This document shows, in pieces, positions 1-10,695 of a stretch of 64,000 nt of DNA. The stretch's first letter is position 1. Each line of letters starts with the position of its first letter. A model generated the notes under the pieces. The model ran no database searches, was not told the DNA's origin, and was given only the letters and a program-made list of their open reading frames with translations. Position numbers and translations under genes: made by a program. The DNA is from Astrothelium macrocarpum (taxonomy: Eukaryota; Ascomycota; Dothideomycetes; Trypetheliales; Trypetheliaceae): positions 1 to 64,000 of the forward strand of contig JAGEMR010000002.1 in NCBI GenBank assembly GCA_021030915.1, given 5' to 3'.

Positions 1-1569
1 TATTATTATATTTTATGAATAAATATTATTTTATTAGAATTATAAAATATTATTCCATCATATTCAGAAGATATTTTCAATTATTTTCATTGATTTATTC
101 ATTATTTTTGAATTTTAATCATTTTTTTTAAATTATAAATTTTTATTTTTAAAAAATGATTTTCAATATTTTATTGAAAAAAAAATATTTTAAATTTATT
201 AATTCTTTTTTATAATGATAAATTTAATTAATTATTAATATATTTATAAAATCATTTTTATTTATTTATTAAAATAATAATTAAAAAATCTGAATTAAAA
301 ATTTAATTCAAATTCTTTCGAAATTATTGATTATTAATCTGATCAAATATTATTAATGAATTAAATGATTGGAATTTAATTTTAAATCATTTATTTTTAA
401 TATTTTGAAATATAAATATCTTTTCATATATCTTCTAAAATAATAAAAAAAAATTAATTTTAATAAATAAAAATAGGTCTTATATATACTGAATCTAATT
501 ATCTAATTTAATATTATGATATATAATTAATGATCTAAATAGATTCACATTCAGCGATTGAAATTGATAAATGGAATAAAAAGAATAAATAATAATTAGA
601 ATTCGTTATTCATAATAATAATTGAAAAATTCTATAATAAAATAAAAATCATAATTATTTATTATAAATAATTTTCATTTAAAATCGTTATTAATTTTAT
701 TTTTGATATTTTTATTGAATATCTTTTTAAATCAGATTAATTTATTTTTATTATTTATTTAATCTGATGAAAATGATATAAAATTATATTTATGAATAAT
801 AAAATTCATATATTGAAATCATGAATTTTATATGATATTGGATTAAATATTATAAATGAATAAAAAAGATAAAATTTTCTTATTTATAATAATTATGATA
901 AGAATAATAATTTATAAATGAAAATCATTTATATCTGATTTTTAAAAACGATTTTATTTATAAATTATTTTATTAAATATATAACGATATTTTATAATTT
1001 GATTTATAATAAAATTTTTTTCATTTATATTATATATATTATGAAATAAAATATAATATTGAATAATTTTAATTCTTATTTTTCGAATTATTAATAATGA
1101 AATAATATATTTTAATAATTTATATTATATCAAAATATAACTAAAATTGAATATAATTATTCGTCTTTTTTTATATAAGATTAAATATAATAAAAAATAC
1201 TGATTTTAATAATGATTGATAATATTGAATAAAATAATTTATTTATTTTTTTTCAATTTCTTTTTTATTAATATTAATAATGAAATTCCGAATTATTCAA
1301 ATAATAGGCGGAATATCATGATTTATAAATATATTAATTTATTGAATTAAAATAAATTTCTAATATAATAAAAATTTGACAATTATTTTATAAATAATAA
1401 TTATGTGAGATTTGATGAGATTTTTATGACGACGCGATAATGTTGAATAATTGATTTTATATTTTTTAATTATCTGAGTATAATTAGGACGTTTTTGCGT
1501 ATCTGTCTCAACAATCGCTGCATCAATTGGGCTCATATTGATGGTGTAATTCGTATTTGAATTCGTGGG
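1..1569. repeat. AT-saturated block, probably RIP-degraded transposon DNA
   Basis: This stretch is almost entirely A and T, with long runs free of G or C, and it ends abruptly near 1570 where composition returns to that of the rest of the window. No open gene survives in it. Such blocks in Pezizomycotina are usually transposons mutated by repeat-induced point mutation (C to T). A recognisable transposase N-terminus at its right edge, reading leftward into the block, supports that origin. An AT-rich centromeric or subtelomeric sequence is the alternative; no telomere repeat is visible. Confidence 0.75.
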
Positions 1570-1578
1570 GTTGATCAA
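1360..1578 (-). pseudogene. Relic of pogo/Fot1-like transposase N-terminus
   Basis: A short leftward reading frame encodes a peptide with MSPIDAAI followed by a helix-turn-helix-like stretch (PNYTQIIKKYKINYSTLSRRH). This resembles the psq-type DNA-binding domain at the N-terminus of fungal pogo/Fot1/Tan1 family transposases. The frame then degenerates into Ile/Lys/Tyr-rich nonsense as it enters the AT block, as expected if C-to-T mutation destroyed the DDE catalytic domain downstream. Family assignment rests on this short motif only; the element is certainly not functional. Confidence 0.6.
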
Positions 1579-1670
1579 AATTCGGGTATGCAGAAATGTG
1601 GGCCGTGCAGAAGGTGGCGTTGACTCCTATGTGGCTTAAGATTAGCTGTGTAAGTGGGCCCGCCTCTGAC

Positions 1671-1766
1671 GCGATATGTATTGGCACACCATCCATTCTG
1701 CCTTGCTATCCGAGAAAAATACTTTCCATGATATTTGGTCACAATTAATTCACCCCACATCTTGCC
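1671..1766. repeat. Dispersed repeat relic, copy 1 (other copy at 34714-34805)
   Basis: About 95 bp align with 34714-34805 in the same orientation. Shared blocks include CCATTCTGCCTTGC, CCATGATATTTGG followed by CACAAT/CGACAAT, and GCATCTTGC-like ends. Many differences are C/T or G/A transitions, as expected of RIP. Copy 1 lies next to the transposase relic and may be the end or leader of that element. Minus-strand conceptual translations share ARQNG..AN.YR..GG, so a coding origin is also possible. Confidence 0.65.
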
Positions 1767-2047
1767 ATCTCGACAAGCTTACCGAATTCATTTCTGACGA
1801 CCGACTTCATGTGTGTAATTGATTGATGCAGAGCGGCATACTACGGAAACCCCCAATTCTTGGTAATCCCCTTGATCCGAGTTTACACATCCTCTACAAA
1901 AACAAAGGCGCAAGTTTTCCTCTCTCATACCAATTCCGGCATCCCTTCCAACTCTGCCCCGTCCACTGCTCCCGATCAAACCGTGATTGTTATCCCATCA
2001 CACCAAATCCACTTCATCTCCGCCCCCTCTCCAACACGCCGCCTTGC

Positions 2048-3142
2048 ATGGCCGAACAGGTTGAAGCTGCCAAACGGCGTGCCGCCGAGCGTGCCGTGGC
2101 CGACCATTTCGACCCGTCCTTCCGCTACGTTGGCATTGGCTCTGGCACCACCATCCTCTATGTTGTCGACGCCATCAAGGCCTCGCTGGAGAAATTCATA
2201 GCATCTCCAGCAGCAAATGAGCAGCGGCGAGGCTCGCTCGATCTGAGTACCTTGATACAATTTGTGCCGACAGGTTACCAGAGTAGACAGGTAATTGTCA
2301 AGGCAGGCCTAACGCCCATTGCGTTTGACAGTCTGCCGGACAATGTGACTTTGGACGTGGCGTTTGATGGTGCGGATGAAGTGGATGATGAGTTGAATTG
2401 TATCAAAGGTGGTGGCGCATGTCTGTTCCAGGAGAAGCTTGTCGCGACCAAGGCAAAGAAGTTTGTGTGTGTCGCAGGTACGTGAACGTCTGCCATCTTT
2501 GCAATGCATGCTAAAGAAAAACCTCCCTTTCCACAAAATAGGTTGTGGGCGGGCGAGGAAGTAACCTATCAAGTAATATCGGCTTTTAGACATTTTCTGA
2601 TGCTGCCAGTAGATTACCGTAAGAATCAATCCCGCCTCCTGACATCCTGGCCCTCCATTCCCATCGAAGTCGTTCCCATAGCTGTCCACAGTGCTGTTGC
2701 CCGTTTGCGATCTCTTGGCTCCACAGACCCCAAAGTCCGCACTGGCCGGCTTGACAAGTCTGGCCCCGATCAAACCGATCAAGGAAATTTCATCGTTGAT
2801 GCCAAGTTCCCTGGCCCGCTATTGACGAAAGGGGACGTACTGGTGGCACGGAAGAAGGGCGAAGAATGGGCGGACGCGGGGGATGGCGGGATTCTACGGG
2901 ATAATGGGGGCAGATGGGAGGTAGAGGCGCTCGCGAAGGAGATTAAAAGCATCACTGGAGTGTTGGAGGTAGGCTTATTTGTAGGCGAAAACGGGTATGA
3001 AGCCTCGAAGACAAAGGCGAGTAACAGGGATGCAACGCGTGGATTAGATGCGGGTCAGAAGCCTGTTAGCTGTTACTTTGGCATGCAAGATGGGAGTGTT
3101 GAAACAAAGGAGGCAACGGTTGTTGATTCAAGTCGGACATGA
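2048..3142 (+). CDS. RKI1: Ribose-5-phosphate isomerase A (Rpi1/RKI1-type)
   Basis: Interconverts ribose 5-phosphate and ribulose 5-phosphate in the non-oxidative pentose phosphate pathway, in the cytosol. Two exons, 2048..2477 and 2613..3142, give 319 residues; the 135-bp intron (GTACGT...TAG) splits the Asp codon of the ADYRKN motif. RpiA hallmarks are in order: GIGSGTT near residue 36, DGADEVD and GGGAC with EK, ADYRKN, and the fungal C-terminal GQKPV..YFGMQDGS. ATG 2048 is chosen because the RpiA domain begins just after it; the open frame upstream lacks family similarity. The linker after the intron is rich in charged residues and the enzyme is slightly longer than bacterial RpiA. Confidence 0.93.
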
Positions 3143-4090
3143 TAGAAAGTCTTCTGCGGAGAAAGTCTTCTGTGGCACGGCGTTGTGATTTACGCACTTG
3201 GCTTAATCGTTGACGCCATGGCAAGGAATCACTGTGCCTTTCCGTTACCCCAGAATGAGTTGCATCGCCTTAATAACCGTCCGTAAATCTCCTATGAAAT
3301 TCCGGGAACAAATCGTTGCCCAGGAATGCTGGCAAATAGCTGAAAGATGACTGGTTTTATTGGAAGTTAGCTATCTGGCAAGTACAGGGTGGAAGTTTGG
3401 CAGGACAAGAAACGGAGAAGAACTATCGTGATTATAGAATAATACGAATTTGAATGATTTAAGTGAATTTCAAGCAAATCAGGGAACGATCTTCGATTCC
3501 ATCGTTGGATTCTATAAACCAATGCCGTCAAAATCGGCATACTATCAAGATACATTCAATGTTCGCACCAGTGTTAAAACCTTTCAGCCTCCCCTTGCAG
3601 GATAAATGCATTGCATTCCCAATGATTGCAATGCTCTCCGTCGCCGACAAATGCATCTTTCCGCATTGTATAGTTCCGTAAACCTGTGCTATGGTATCCG
3701 TCAAACTCCAGTGGCACAGCTCCCGCCAGTGCTGTGTCGTGATGATGATGATGATGACGATGGCCTGAGCCCTTCAGTACCATCGTTGTGCTGCATGCAA
3801 GACTCTCGTGTAGTATGGAAAACAACATAACAAAGGTGGAAATGAAACACAGCTAAGGTCAAACACGTAGAAAAGAAAAACGCCGTCGCCATGCACGCGC
3901 TGAAGACAAATGCTAATGGGGATATGGTGCCGCCCGGGGGTATCAATCGTCTGGTGATGGTGGTTTGTAGAGTCGAACTCTTTCGAAGGTTGAGAAATGA
4001 GGCCGTTTGATAATCATTCTGCGGGCGATGTGAACTTGCGAAAGACGTGGTGGAAATTTTGTTCGTAGTAGGCAAAAACTGACGGGGCAT
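3143..4090. other. Intergenic, convergent gene ends
   Basis: Lies between two convergent genes (RKI1 and the OTU gene) and should hold both 3' UTRs. I see no gene. A GAT-type microsatellite at about 3739-3760 gives spurious His or Asp runs when translated. Confidence 0.6.
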
Positions 4091-5660
4091 TTAGATATAG
4101 AGTGTTTTGATGCCGCTTTCGATGATAGGACGGTGAGGTGGGTCCTTTACGTAGATAGGGATTGCATCACGTTTGACTGAGGTGTTGGCTTTGTTAGCTT
4201 TGGACTCGGCAATAGCACGTTCTTTGCGTGCAGCCTTTTGAGCCTGCTTCTTGATGTCTTTGCGCTGTGCTGCGGTAGGCATGCGACGATGCTGTGGACC
4301 AACCTGCTTCTGCTGAGTCCGTCCCGCGGCTTTACGATCAATTCCGGTTGGAGAGGAACCCTTGCGATGTGGTGAACTTGACGGGCCACGACCTTTGATG
4401 GTAATGCGAATGCGTGGTCGAACCGAAGCTTCAGATGATGATGCACGACCGGACGTGTTCTCGGGCTTCCATTCCTCATCATCCTGCTCGGCCTTCACTT
4501 CTTCATCGTCTTGATCCGCTTTCACAGAAGTCGCGTCAGATGCAATAGATTGCTCAGATAGCTCGCTTCCAAACGACTCTTGACTTGCAGGCATCGACTC
4601 CTTCCAATTCGGTCCGCGGCGAAACCTCAGAACGCTCGGGCCCGCGGCATAGCTTGTACGACGGTTCTGCTTCTTGTTTGGAGCGTTGAAAATCTCGTCT
4701 TCGCTGTCTGGCTCACGCTCGACGCTCGAGCTACCCTGTGTCGACGAGGCGCTTCCTTGGTCTTCCATGTCAAGTAGCTTTGAGACAGCTTCGTTGAAGT
4801 TCCCCTTGTACTCCTCCAGTGTCTTCTTAATGGTTGCATAGTCGACGAGAGAGGGGAGCACTTTCTGAACGTTTTCAATCATCTTTGAGTTGATATGCGG
4901 GGTCTGATCAAGCTTCTCTTTTTGCTCGAGTTCTTCTTCCTCTGACAGAGCGCGGACCTGAACATTGGGCAGCCCGCGATGGGGACCATCAAGATTGCGG
5001 ATAGACGAGTAGTGCTCCCACGTCTGGAGACAGTTAGCAAAAGCTCTTGCGTTCTCAAACACTGAGGACCAAGCTTACGTGATACGCAATGTGCAAAACC
5101 TTATCGTTGCTACTCCCCTCACCACCAGTGACCACGTATGCAAAATCACGTTGATAGATTTTCACGTTCACTCCAAATGCCGAAGTGAAGGCTGAGATCT
5201 CCAGATTGTCACCCCAAGTGCCGCCCTTTGACATGGTCTGGAGGTGGGTCTCGAAACTACGGTCGATGTCGGTAGCAGATGGAGGGACAGTGCCAGAAGG
5301 AGTAGAAAAGGCACCAGCATTTTTACGTTTCGGGTTACGTCGAGTGCCACCGCCAGGCTGGACATCGATAAACTGCTTGAAGTGGTCGCTATTCTCCCTC
5401 ATGTGTTTGATTGTCTTGGTGCGGATGGCGTGGTGCTGGGTCTGGTCGCCATAGAGCTGGTCGGAAAGTGCATTAAAGAGACAATTGCCTGTGAAAACAG
5501 AAAATGAAGCGTTAGCACAAGTTTCCGAAATTTTGGCGGTGCAGATGGGTAGGAAAAATTGGGGGGAGGAAAACGAAGGGTACATACCGTCTCCCTTGAC
5601 ATCCGAAGCGTACAGTCCAAGCGCACTGAGGAGAGGAAATTCGTCTCCCGACGCACGCAT
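4091..5660 (-). CDS. OTU-domain deubiquitinase, OTUD3-like
   Basis: Predicted cysteine protease that removes ubiquitin. Exons on the minus strand: 5588..5660, 5079..5488, 4091..5023 (introns of 99 and 55 bp), 471 residues. The first intron splits the Gly codon of the catalytic motif: Asp24 and Cys27 in GDGNCLFNALSDQLYGD. The second lies just before the catalytic His165 in TWEHYSSIR. After the OTU domain comes a UBA-like stretch (about residues 205-245), then a long acidic and basic, Ser-rich tail with Lys/Arg clusters suggestive of nuclear or ribosomal association. The start is uncertain: ATG 5660 leaves a shorter N-terminus than usual, and a further in-frame ATG lies upstream in pyrimidine-rich sequence. 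It shares an upstream region with the divergent D-amino-acid oxidase gene. Confidence 0.85.
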
Positions 5661-6636
5661 GATGGGAGAGAGAAAAGAAGGGAAAAGGAGAGCGAGGAGC
5701 AGGAAGGTGAAGGAGAGGAAAGTTTGCATGAACGACTGCAGAGAAAGCTGGGCCTTGAGAGAGCGGCCCGCCGTGCTCTGGAGAAGAGAGAGTCGAGCAG
5801 GCTGCTGTGTAGGTGGCTGTTTCTGGCGAACTGATGATGCTTGGTGCTGGATCCGGCCTGCTGCGCGCCAACCAGGGCGTCGACCTCGTCTCGGCACTGC
5901 TCGTCAGCTGGAAGATGCGAGCGTAAAAAGATTTCGTTCAACGATTTCCAATTTGGCACAGAGCGAAAGAAGTTGTTAGAAAGAAGCAGTCTGAGCGAAC
6001 AGGCGTGCGAGCTTCTGTTCTTTCCAATGACCCAGCGATGCTATTGTCGTTGAGTGTAGGCTATTCATCAATATCACAGCAAGCCCCCCGCGAAAAATAA
6101 AAATAAAAATAAAACCAAATACAACGTAATCTGTTCAAACAGCCGCCCACAGTGTGAGATGCACTTCGAGAGCAAACGGTCTGACTCCTCTGACTCATTC
6201 ATCCATCCATTCATTCACTCATTCACTCATTCACTCCATTCATTCAGCATGGTGAGGCTGGCAAAGTGCATGATTGAAACTACGCCGTGGCAGCTACAAG
6301 TCCCAAATCGGTAATTCGCCTAGTTCGTAACGGTGCACCAGTCCTTCACTTGGAGTGCGGCCTAGGCATTGAATACATAGGCGAAATGGAAGTCGACTGG
6401 CACGGCCTTCTGGTAACCCGGCGGATTGCATCTCTAGTTGAGCGCTAGATGACATGGGAACAGTTCATTTGACCAGGTTTAGATAGGCCATGCATACAAT
6501 CAAGCGTGCAGCGTGACGAGACCGAGATACCTGACTTGATAAGATGACCACGCGTGTGACTCGGCTCACCTTTTTGCACCAGAAACTTCTTGACTTCTAC
6601 ATCCACCTTGTACCTTAGCTAGTCGCTGCGCACAAT
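5661..6636. promoter_or_regulatory. Divergent promoter region OTU / D-amino-acid oxidase, with ATTC microsatellite
   Basis: Non-coding interval between two divergent start codons. It contains a CATT/ATTCA tetranucleotide microsatellite at about 6198-6247 and an AAATAAAAATAAAAATAAAA tract near 6095. Pyrimidine-rich sequence precedes the OTU start. I found no convincing gene or specific factor site. Confidence 0.5.
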
Positions 6637-8104
6637 ATGACAAAGGCAAATATCACGGTGCTCGGGTGAGTCATTGGAAGTCGCTGCAGCTTCACCCCGT
6701 TTATGATTTGGAATGAAGCTAACCTGACGTCAGCGCTGGAGTTGTCGGCTTAACCACAGCTCTTGTGCTTTCAAAAAATTCAAAGTACAGCATTACTGTT
6801 TTGGCAAAACATATGCCTGGAGATTACGACATTGAATACGCCTCTCCCTGGGCAGGAGCAAATTATTTTCCGTGGGTTCAGCCCAAGTGTTTCCGCTCTA
6901 CTCGTATTTTCTTCGTTAGGAGCTGTTGCCTTTCAGAAGAGCCCCTGCAGCAGACTTGTAACCAGGCCGACACCTTATTGTCAATTGTCATTTCGGCGTT
7001 TTCTTTGTGACTAATCGGGAAAGACATCCAGTGTTGCCAAACCAGGCTCATTAGGTGAACAGTATGAACGGAATACTTGGCCGGAGCTAGAGCGCTTGGC
7101 ATCTCAGCTACCAGAAGCAGGTGTCCACTTCCAAGGTCTGTCGCCCCTCTAATGCAAGTGCAAAACTCCCTCATACTATGGCAGAGTCTACGGTTTACAA
7201 CCGAGTAAAGGACAGTGGCAAAGCGACTCAAGCGTGGTTTGCAGAATTGCTCAAGCCCGACGCCTGGTTCAAGAATGTCGTGCCAAATGTAGGCAACCCG
7301 CTTCTGACACAAGTTACCCGTGATATGCGAGTGAATTTTCCTAGGCATTTTGAATTGCCCTAGCATGCACAAGCTTGCTCACGAACGCGACAGTTCCGAG
7401 TCCTATCCAAAGAAGAATTACCCGAAGGGATAGATTCTGGCACTAGCTTCACATCCGTCTGTATCAACGTGTCCATCTATCTGCCCTGGTTAACGTCCCA
7501 ATGTTTGAAGAATGGCGTTGTTTTGAAACGCGGCATCGTCAGCCATGTCGCCGAGGCAGCGGATCATCACCATAGCGGGCGGCGTGCAGACGTGGTCGTT
7601 AATTGCACAGGACTCTCCTCGAGATCTCTCGGGGGCGTCAAAGATACGAAAGTATTTCCAGCGCGGGGTCAAATTGTTGTTGTGCGCAACGAGCCTGGCA
7701 TTATGACGAGCATTTCCGGAACCGATGATGGGCCTGAAGAAGCAACTTACGTAATGCAGAGAGCTGCCGGGGGAGGCACGATCCTGGGAGGATGCTACCA
7801 AGTTGACAACTGGGAGTCACTGCCTGATCCTAATCTTGCAACGAGAATTATGAAGCGCTGTATTGAGCTCGCACCAAGGTTGACCAACGGCAAAGGAATC
7901 GAAGCTTTGAGTATTGTCCGGCACGGTGTGGGCTTGAGGCCTGTGCGCGAAGGCGGTCAAAAGATCGAGACAGAGAAACTGCGTGATGTTACCGTTGTCC
8001 ACAATTATGGCCACGGCGGATACGGTTATCAGACTTCGTACGGCACAGCGGAGAAGGCTGTGGAGTTAGTCGGCTTAGCATTGCAGCCCATGGCAAGACT
8101 GTAG
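6637..8104 (+). CDS. D-amino-acid oxidase (peroxisomal flavoenzyme)
   Basis: Oxidatively deaminates D-amino acids to 2-oxo acids, ammonia and H2O2 using FAD. Five exons (6637..6665, 6734..6871, 7032..7135, 7185..7288, 7394..8104) give 361 residues, normal for the family. The FAD dinucleotide-binding GAGVVG (residues 10-15) is completed across the first intron. Also visible are ASPWAGANYFP, WPELERL, VGLRPVREGG with the substrate-carboxylate Arg, and the C-terminal signature HNYGHGGYGYQTSYG. The protein ends in ARL, a PTS1-type peroxisomal signal, fitting an H2O2-producing enzyme. The 160-bp second intron is long for this window; its boundaries were set by frame and the conserved Pro-Val junction. 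D-aspartate oxidase is the nearest alternative. Confidence 0.93.
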
Positions 8105-8394
8105 ATCCAAAAGGGTGCGATAGAAGACAACTGTGTGTTCTTCCCCAAAATCCATTCTTAGCCCTTTGTCTATTGGATTTTCCCTCATCTGCTTGTCTAT
8201 CACATGTCTGGCAGAGGTCACTCGATGCAAACGACCACTTCGCCGAGCACGCAGCCTTAGCTTTCTTTTGGTGCATGATTGGTTGTTCGTCCAGAAGGTG
8301 CTTGCCAAAGACCAAACGTAGCAGAAGAGTGCGAAACCCTCTATGGAATATGCCTGCTTTTACTGTCCTATGCTGTCCTCACGCATCTGTCGCT
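8105..8394. other. Intergenic, 3' ends of convergent genes
   Basis: Short interval between the convergent D-amino-acid oxidase and hexokinase-like genes. No gene or structured element seen. Confidence 0.6.
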
Positions 8395-10089
8395 CTAATT
8401 TGGCTTCACCTCTGTAGCCACTGCACTTCCAGCGAGCACAGCAGCTCCAGTGACCCCACCATCAAGTGCTTCCTTCAATACTACCTTTTTCCCTTTGTTC
8501 TTTCTTGAGCTTTTTTGGATTAGTTCATTGATCCAAAATTCACATAAACCGCGGTAATCTGGATTTGAAGACATGAGGCTACCAGTGTAAGCGATGACAA
8601 GTTCTTCCGAGGATTCCATGTCTTTTATCGCTCCCTCGGGTAGATCATATTCCGCTTCTTCTTCTAATGAAATTTCGTCCGCTAGTGCAAGCAAACCAAC
8701 TGCATATGCTGCAATCAAAGCTGCAGAACGATCCATGACTGCCTTACATATAGGATGGACGGCTGTTTTAAGGTGAGAGGGGAGGTGCACAAAAGGTTCG
8801 GTCAAAGTAGTTGGGTCCGCCACCACTGCTGCTGAAGCTACAGCAGCTGTTGTGATCGAATTTGGAAAGGCAAGGAGAGATGGCAATTCATTGGAGGAAC
8901 AGCTCTGCAAAGCAAGGTCACACAAGACAAGTCGTACAATTTCGCCCAAGTATCGGCCTGCAGTCATGTATTCCAATGGTTGAAAGCCTTGAACACCGTG
9001 CGGAAGTTGCTCATCCATTTGATTGTCCCATTTGGTTGGGATGTTTAGTTCAAAAAGAGGATCTCCAGTTGGACGGACAGACCACTCTGTATTGGTCACA
9101 ATTTTGTTAGCTTCAGAAAAGTTTCCGATGCATTTTGAATTGCTGTGTATAGTCTTGGATGTTGGAAAGTGGCCTATCTTTAATGGTATTGCCGCATTAG
9201 TACCCGTTCCTACTATCAATCCCATGACTGTTCGACTGTTAAGTTGTGCCTTGACAGCATAGGCTACCGAAATAAAAGTTGAGATTGTGTCGTTAGCAAT
9301 AGCCATGAGCCTCAATTTTGGCAGTGGGCTTGACGTTGACAAATCTGACCTCTGAGCTTCAGCGTTGTCCTTTGAGCTGGTTCTACTAACTTCCGTAACA
9401 TCGCTTTGACGTTGATACCCAGCAAGTAGCATTTTTCCAAGGTTGAGATTTGAAGTGATGGCAAAACCTTTACCCATAGGTAACAGTGTTGCTTCTCCTA
9501 AGAGGGTCTGGGTCATAGGAAAGCTGAATGTAATGCCAATAACGAGCTCTTGCTTTTCTGTAGCTGAGAGCTCTTGGTAGCCGCTCCGAATAACATTTGC
9601 TATGCAGGCGCCTATCCAAGCAAAAAGATCCTCGGCCTTGTCCATCTTTAGATGGTCTTCAATTGGCCATGATTTTTCGTGCGTTTTCCGAAACCGCGGT
9701 GAAGACTCTTCACTGTCATCCTCGTTTTGGATGAGCCCGTTATTCACAGCGCGTCCATTTTCTCCGAAAAGTTCGACAAAGCTGACCCTGAGGTTGGTGC
9801 CTCCTACATCTATGCAAATGAATTTGCCAGCTTCTCCGCCAGACGGCAGGCCTCTAACGGGCATCGGCAAAAAATGGTGTTCCGAAAATTGGGCAAGCTT
9901 GCGAAACTTGTGCCATGCTTGGAGTGCTAAAGCATGTAAACACGAATAGTGAATGCAATGTGTCAACGCTGCTACCGCGATACTGACATTGGTCGAGGCA
10001 GAGTCGCTTGCTGAGCTGTTTTGAGGCGTTTTGATGTGTTCGTCATCTAACGTGACCTGGAACTTTTGAGCCGTCGGTACTTTCGCCAT
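8395..10089 (-). CDS. Divergent hexokinase-family protein (GlcNAc-kinase or XprF/HxkC-like)
   Basis: Single-exon gene of 564 residues with the hexokinase fold. Visible motifs: FICIDVGGTNLRVSF (phosphate 1, about residue 90), GITFSFPMTQ and GKGF (sugar-binding region), ANDTISTF with the catalytic Asp, GLIVGTGTNAAI (phosphate 2), NTEWSV, and a C-terminal adenosine region GSLMSSNPDYRGLCEF. Several sugar-site segments differ from glycolytic hexokinases: the usual KW/RWTKGF is MGKGF and the usual PGQQ.FEKM.SG is VQGFQPLEYMTAG. That suits an atypical member such as the Aspergillus HxkC/XprF regulators or a fungal N-acetylglucosamine kinase. The key Asp and Gly residues remain, so catalysis is possible. 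It diverges from the APH-like kinase gene across about 600 bp. Confidence 0.85.
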   Translation of the reverse strand: MAKVPTAQKFQVTLDDEHIKTPQNSSASDSASTNVSIAVAALTHCIHYSCLHALALQAWHKFRKLAQFSEHHFLPMPVRGLPSGGEAGKFICIDVGGTNLRVSFVELFGENGRAVNNGLIQNEDDSEESSPRFRKTHEKSWPIEDHLKMDKAEDLFAWIGACIANVIRSGYQELSATEKQELVIGITFSFPMTQTLLGEATLLPMGKGFAITSNLNLGKMLLAGYQRQSDVTEVSRTSSKDNAEAQRSDLSTSSPLPKLRLMAIANDTISTFISVAYAVKAQLNSRTVMGLIVGTGTNAAIPLKIGHFPTSKTIHSNSKCIGNFSEANKIVTNTEWSVRPTGDPLFELNIPTKWDNQMDEQLPHGVQGFQPLEYMTAGRYLGEIVRLVLCDLALQSCSSNELPSLLAFPNSITTAAVASAAVVADPTTLTEPFVHLPSHLKTAVHPICKAVMDRSAALIAAYAVGLLALADEISLEEEAEYDLPEGAIKDMESSEELVIAYTGSLMSSNPDYRGLCEFWINELIQKSSRKNKGKKVVLKEALDGGVTGAAVLAGSAVATEVKPN

Positions 10090-10695
10090 CCCAGGCTGAG
10101 GAAGGAGACGTATGCAGGGACAAGAAGACGTTGGAGATGATAATCATGTGGTGATTGTGCAGCCTGGGGGTTTGCTCGTACGGCCATTCGTAATCTACGG
10201 ACGCCCTGCAGAGGTAGTCTCCACGGATGATGCACCACCGCCGTGCCACGCTCTCGCACGGGTTGCGGCCTTTCAGCGTCGTTTGGCTATCTTTCATGTG
10301 CCGATGCCGACACATCCATGCCGGACTAGTGATAGAAGACTTAGGCGGGAACGGGGCCTCATTAATTCTGGGACCCACGGGACCAGTTCCCATCGTTGCC
10401 GTCAATCGCGATAAAGCCTGCGCTTCTCTACTCCTTTTTTTTCTTTTCCTGCGAGATGCGCATCTCCTATTGTGGATCACCAATTCCAGCCACAATGATC
10501 GCGTGATGACCTGCCTCTTCCCCCTTGCCCACGAAGCTCCGCATTAACCCCACGATCATGAGCTCCCCCACCTGTGAAGTTATGCATTCGCAATGCCTTC
10601 AAATTGATAGGCTCGAGCCAGTGCATGCGTGAAGGCACTTTCGCTAATGCGGTCACCGTCCTGGCCCTGCTTCAGCACCTCTTCCTTTTCCCATC
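10090..10695. promoter_or_regulatory. Divergent promoter region hexokinase-like / APH-like kinase
   Basis: Non-coding interval between two divergent ATGs. A T-rich stretch lies at about 10433-10446. I see no specific regulatory motif I would defend and no hidden gene. Confidence 0.5.

Noticed and set aside
1..1569. Mitochondrial DNA insert or telomere
   Set aside because: No telomere repeat and no mitochondrial gene is readable; the edge carries a transposase-like peptide instead.
1823..2047. Upstream extension of the ribose-5-phosphate isomerase frame
   Set aside because: Starts at a non-ATG codon, lacks RpiA similarity and looks like 5' UTR; ATG 2048 is sufficient.
3701..3830. Open frames with His or Asp runs
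   Set aside because: They come from a GAT/ATC trinucleotide microsatellite read on either strand; no start context or similarity.
5485..5979. 164-residue open frame opposite the OTU gene start
   Set aside because: Antisense to the OTU first exon, intron and leader; purine-rich translation, no similarity.
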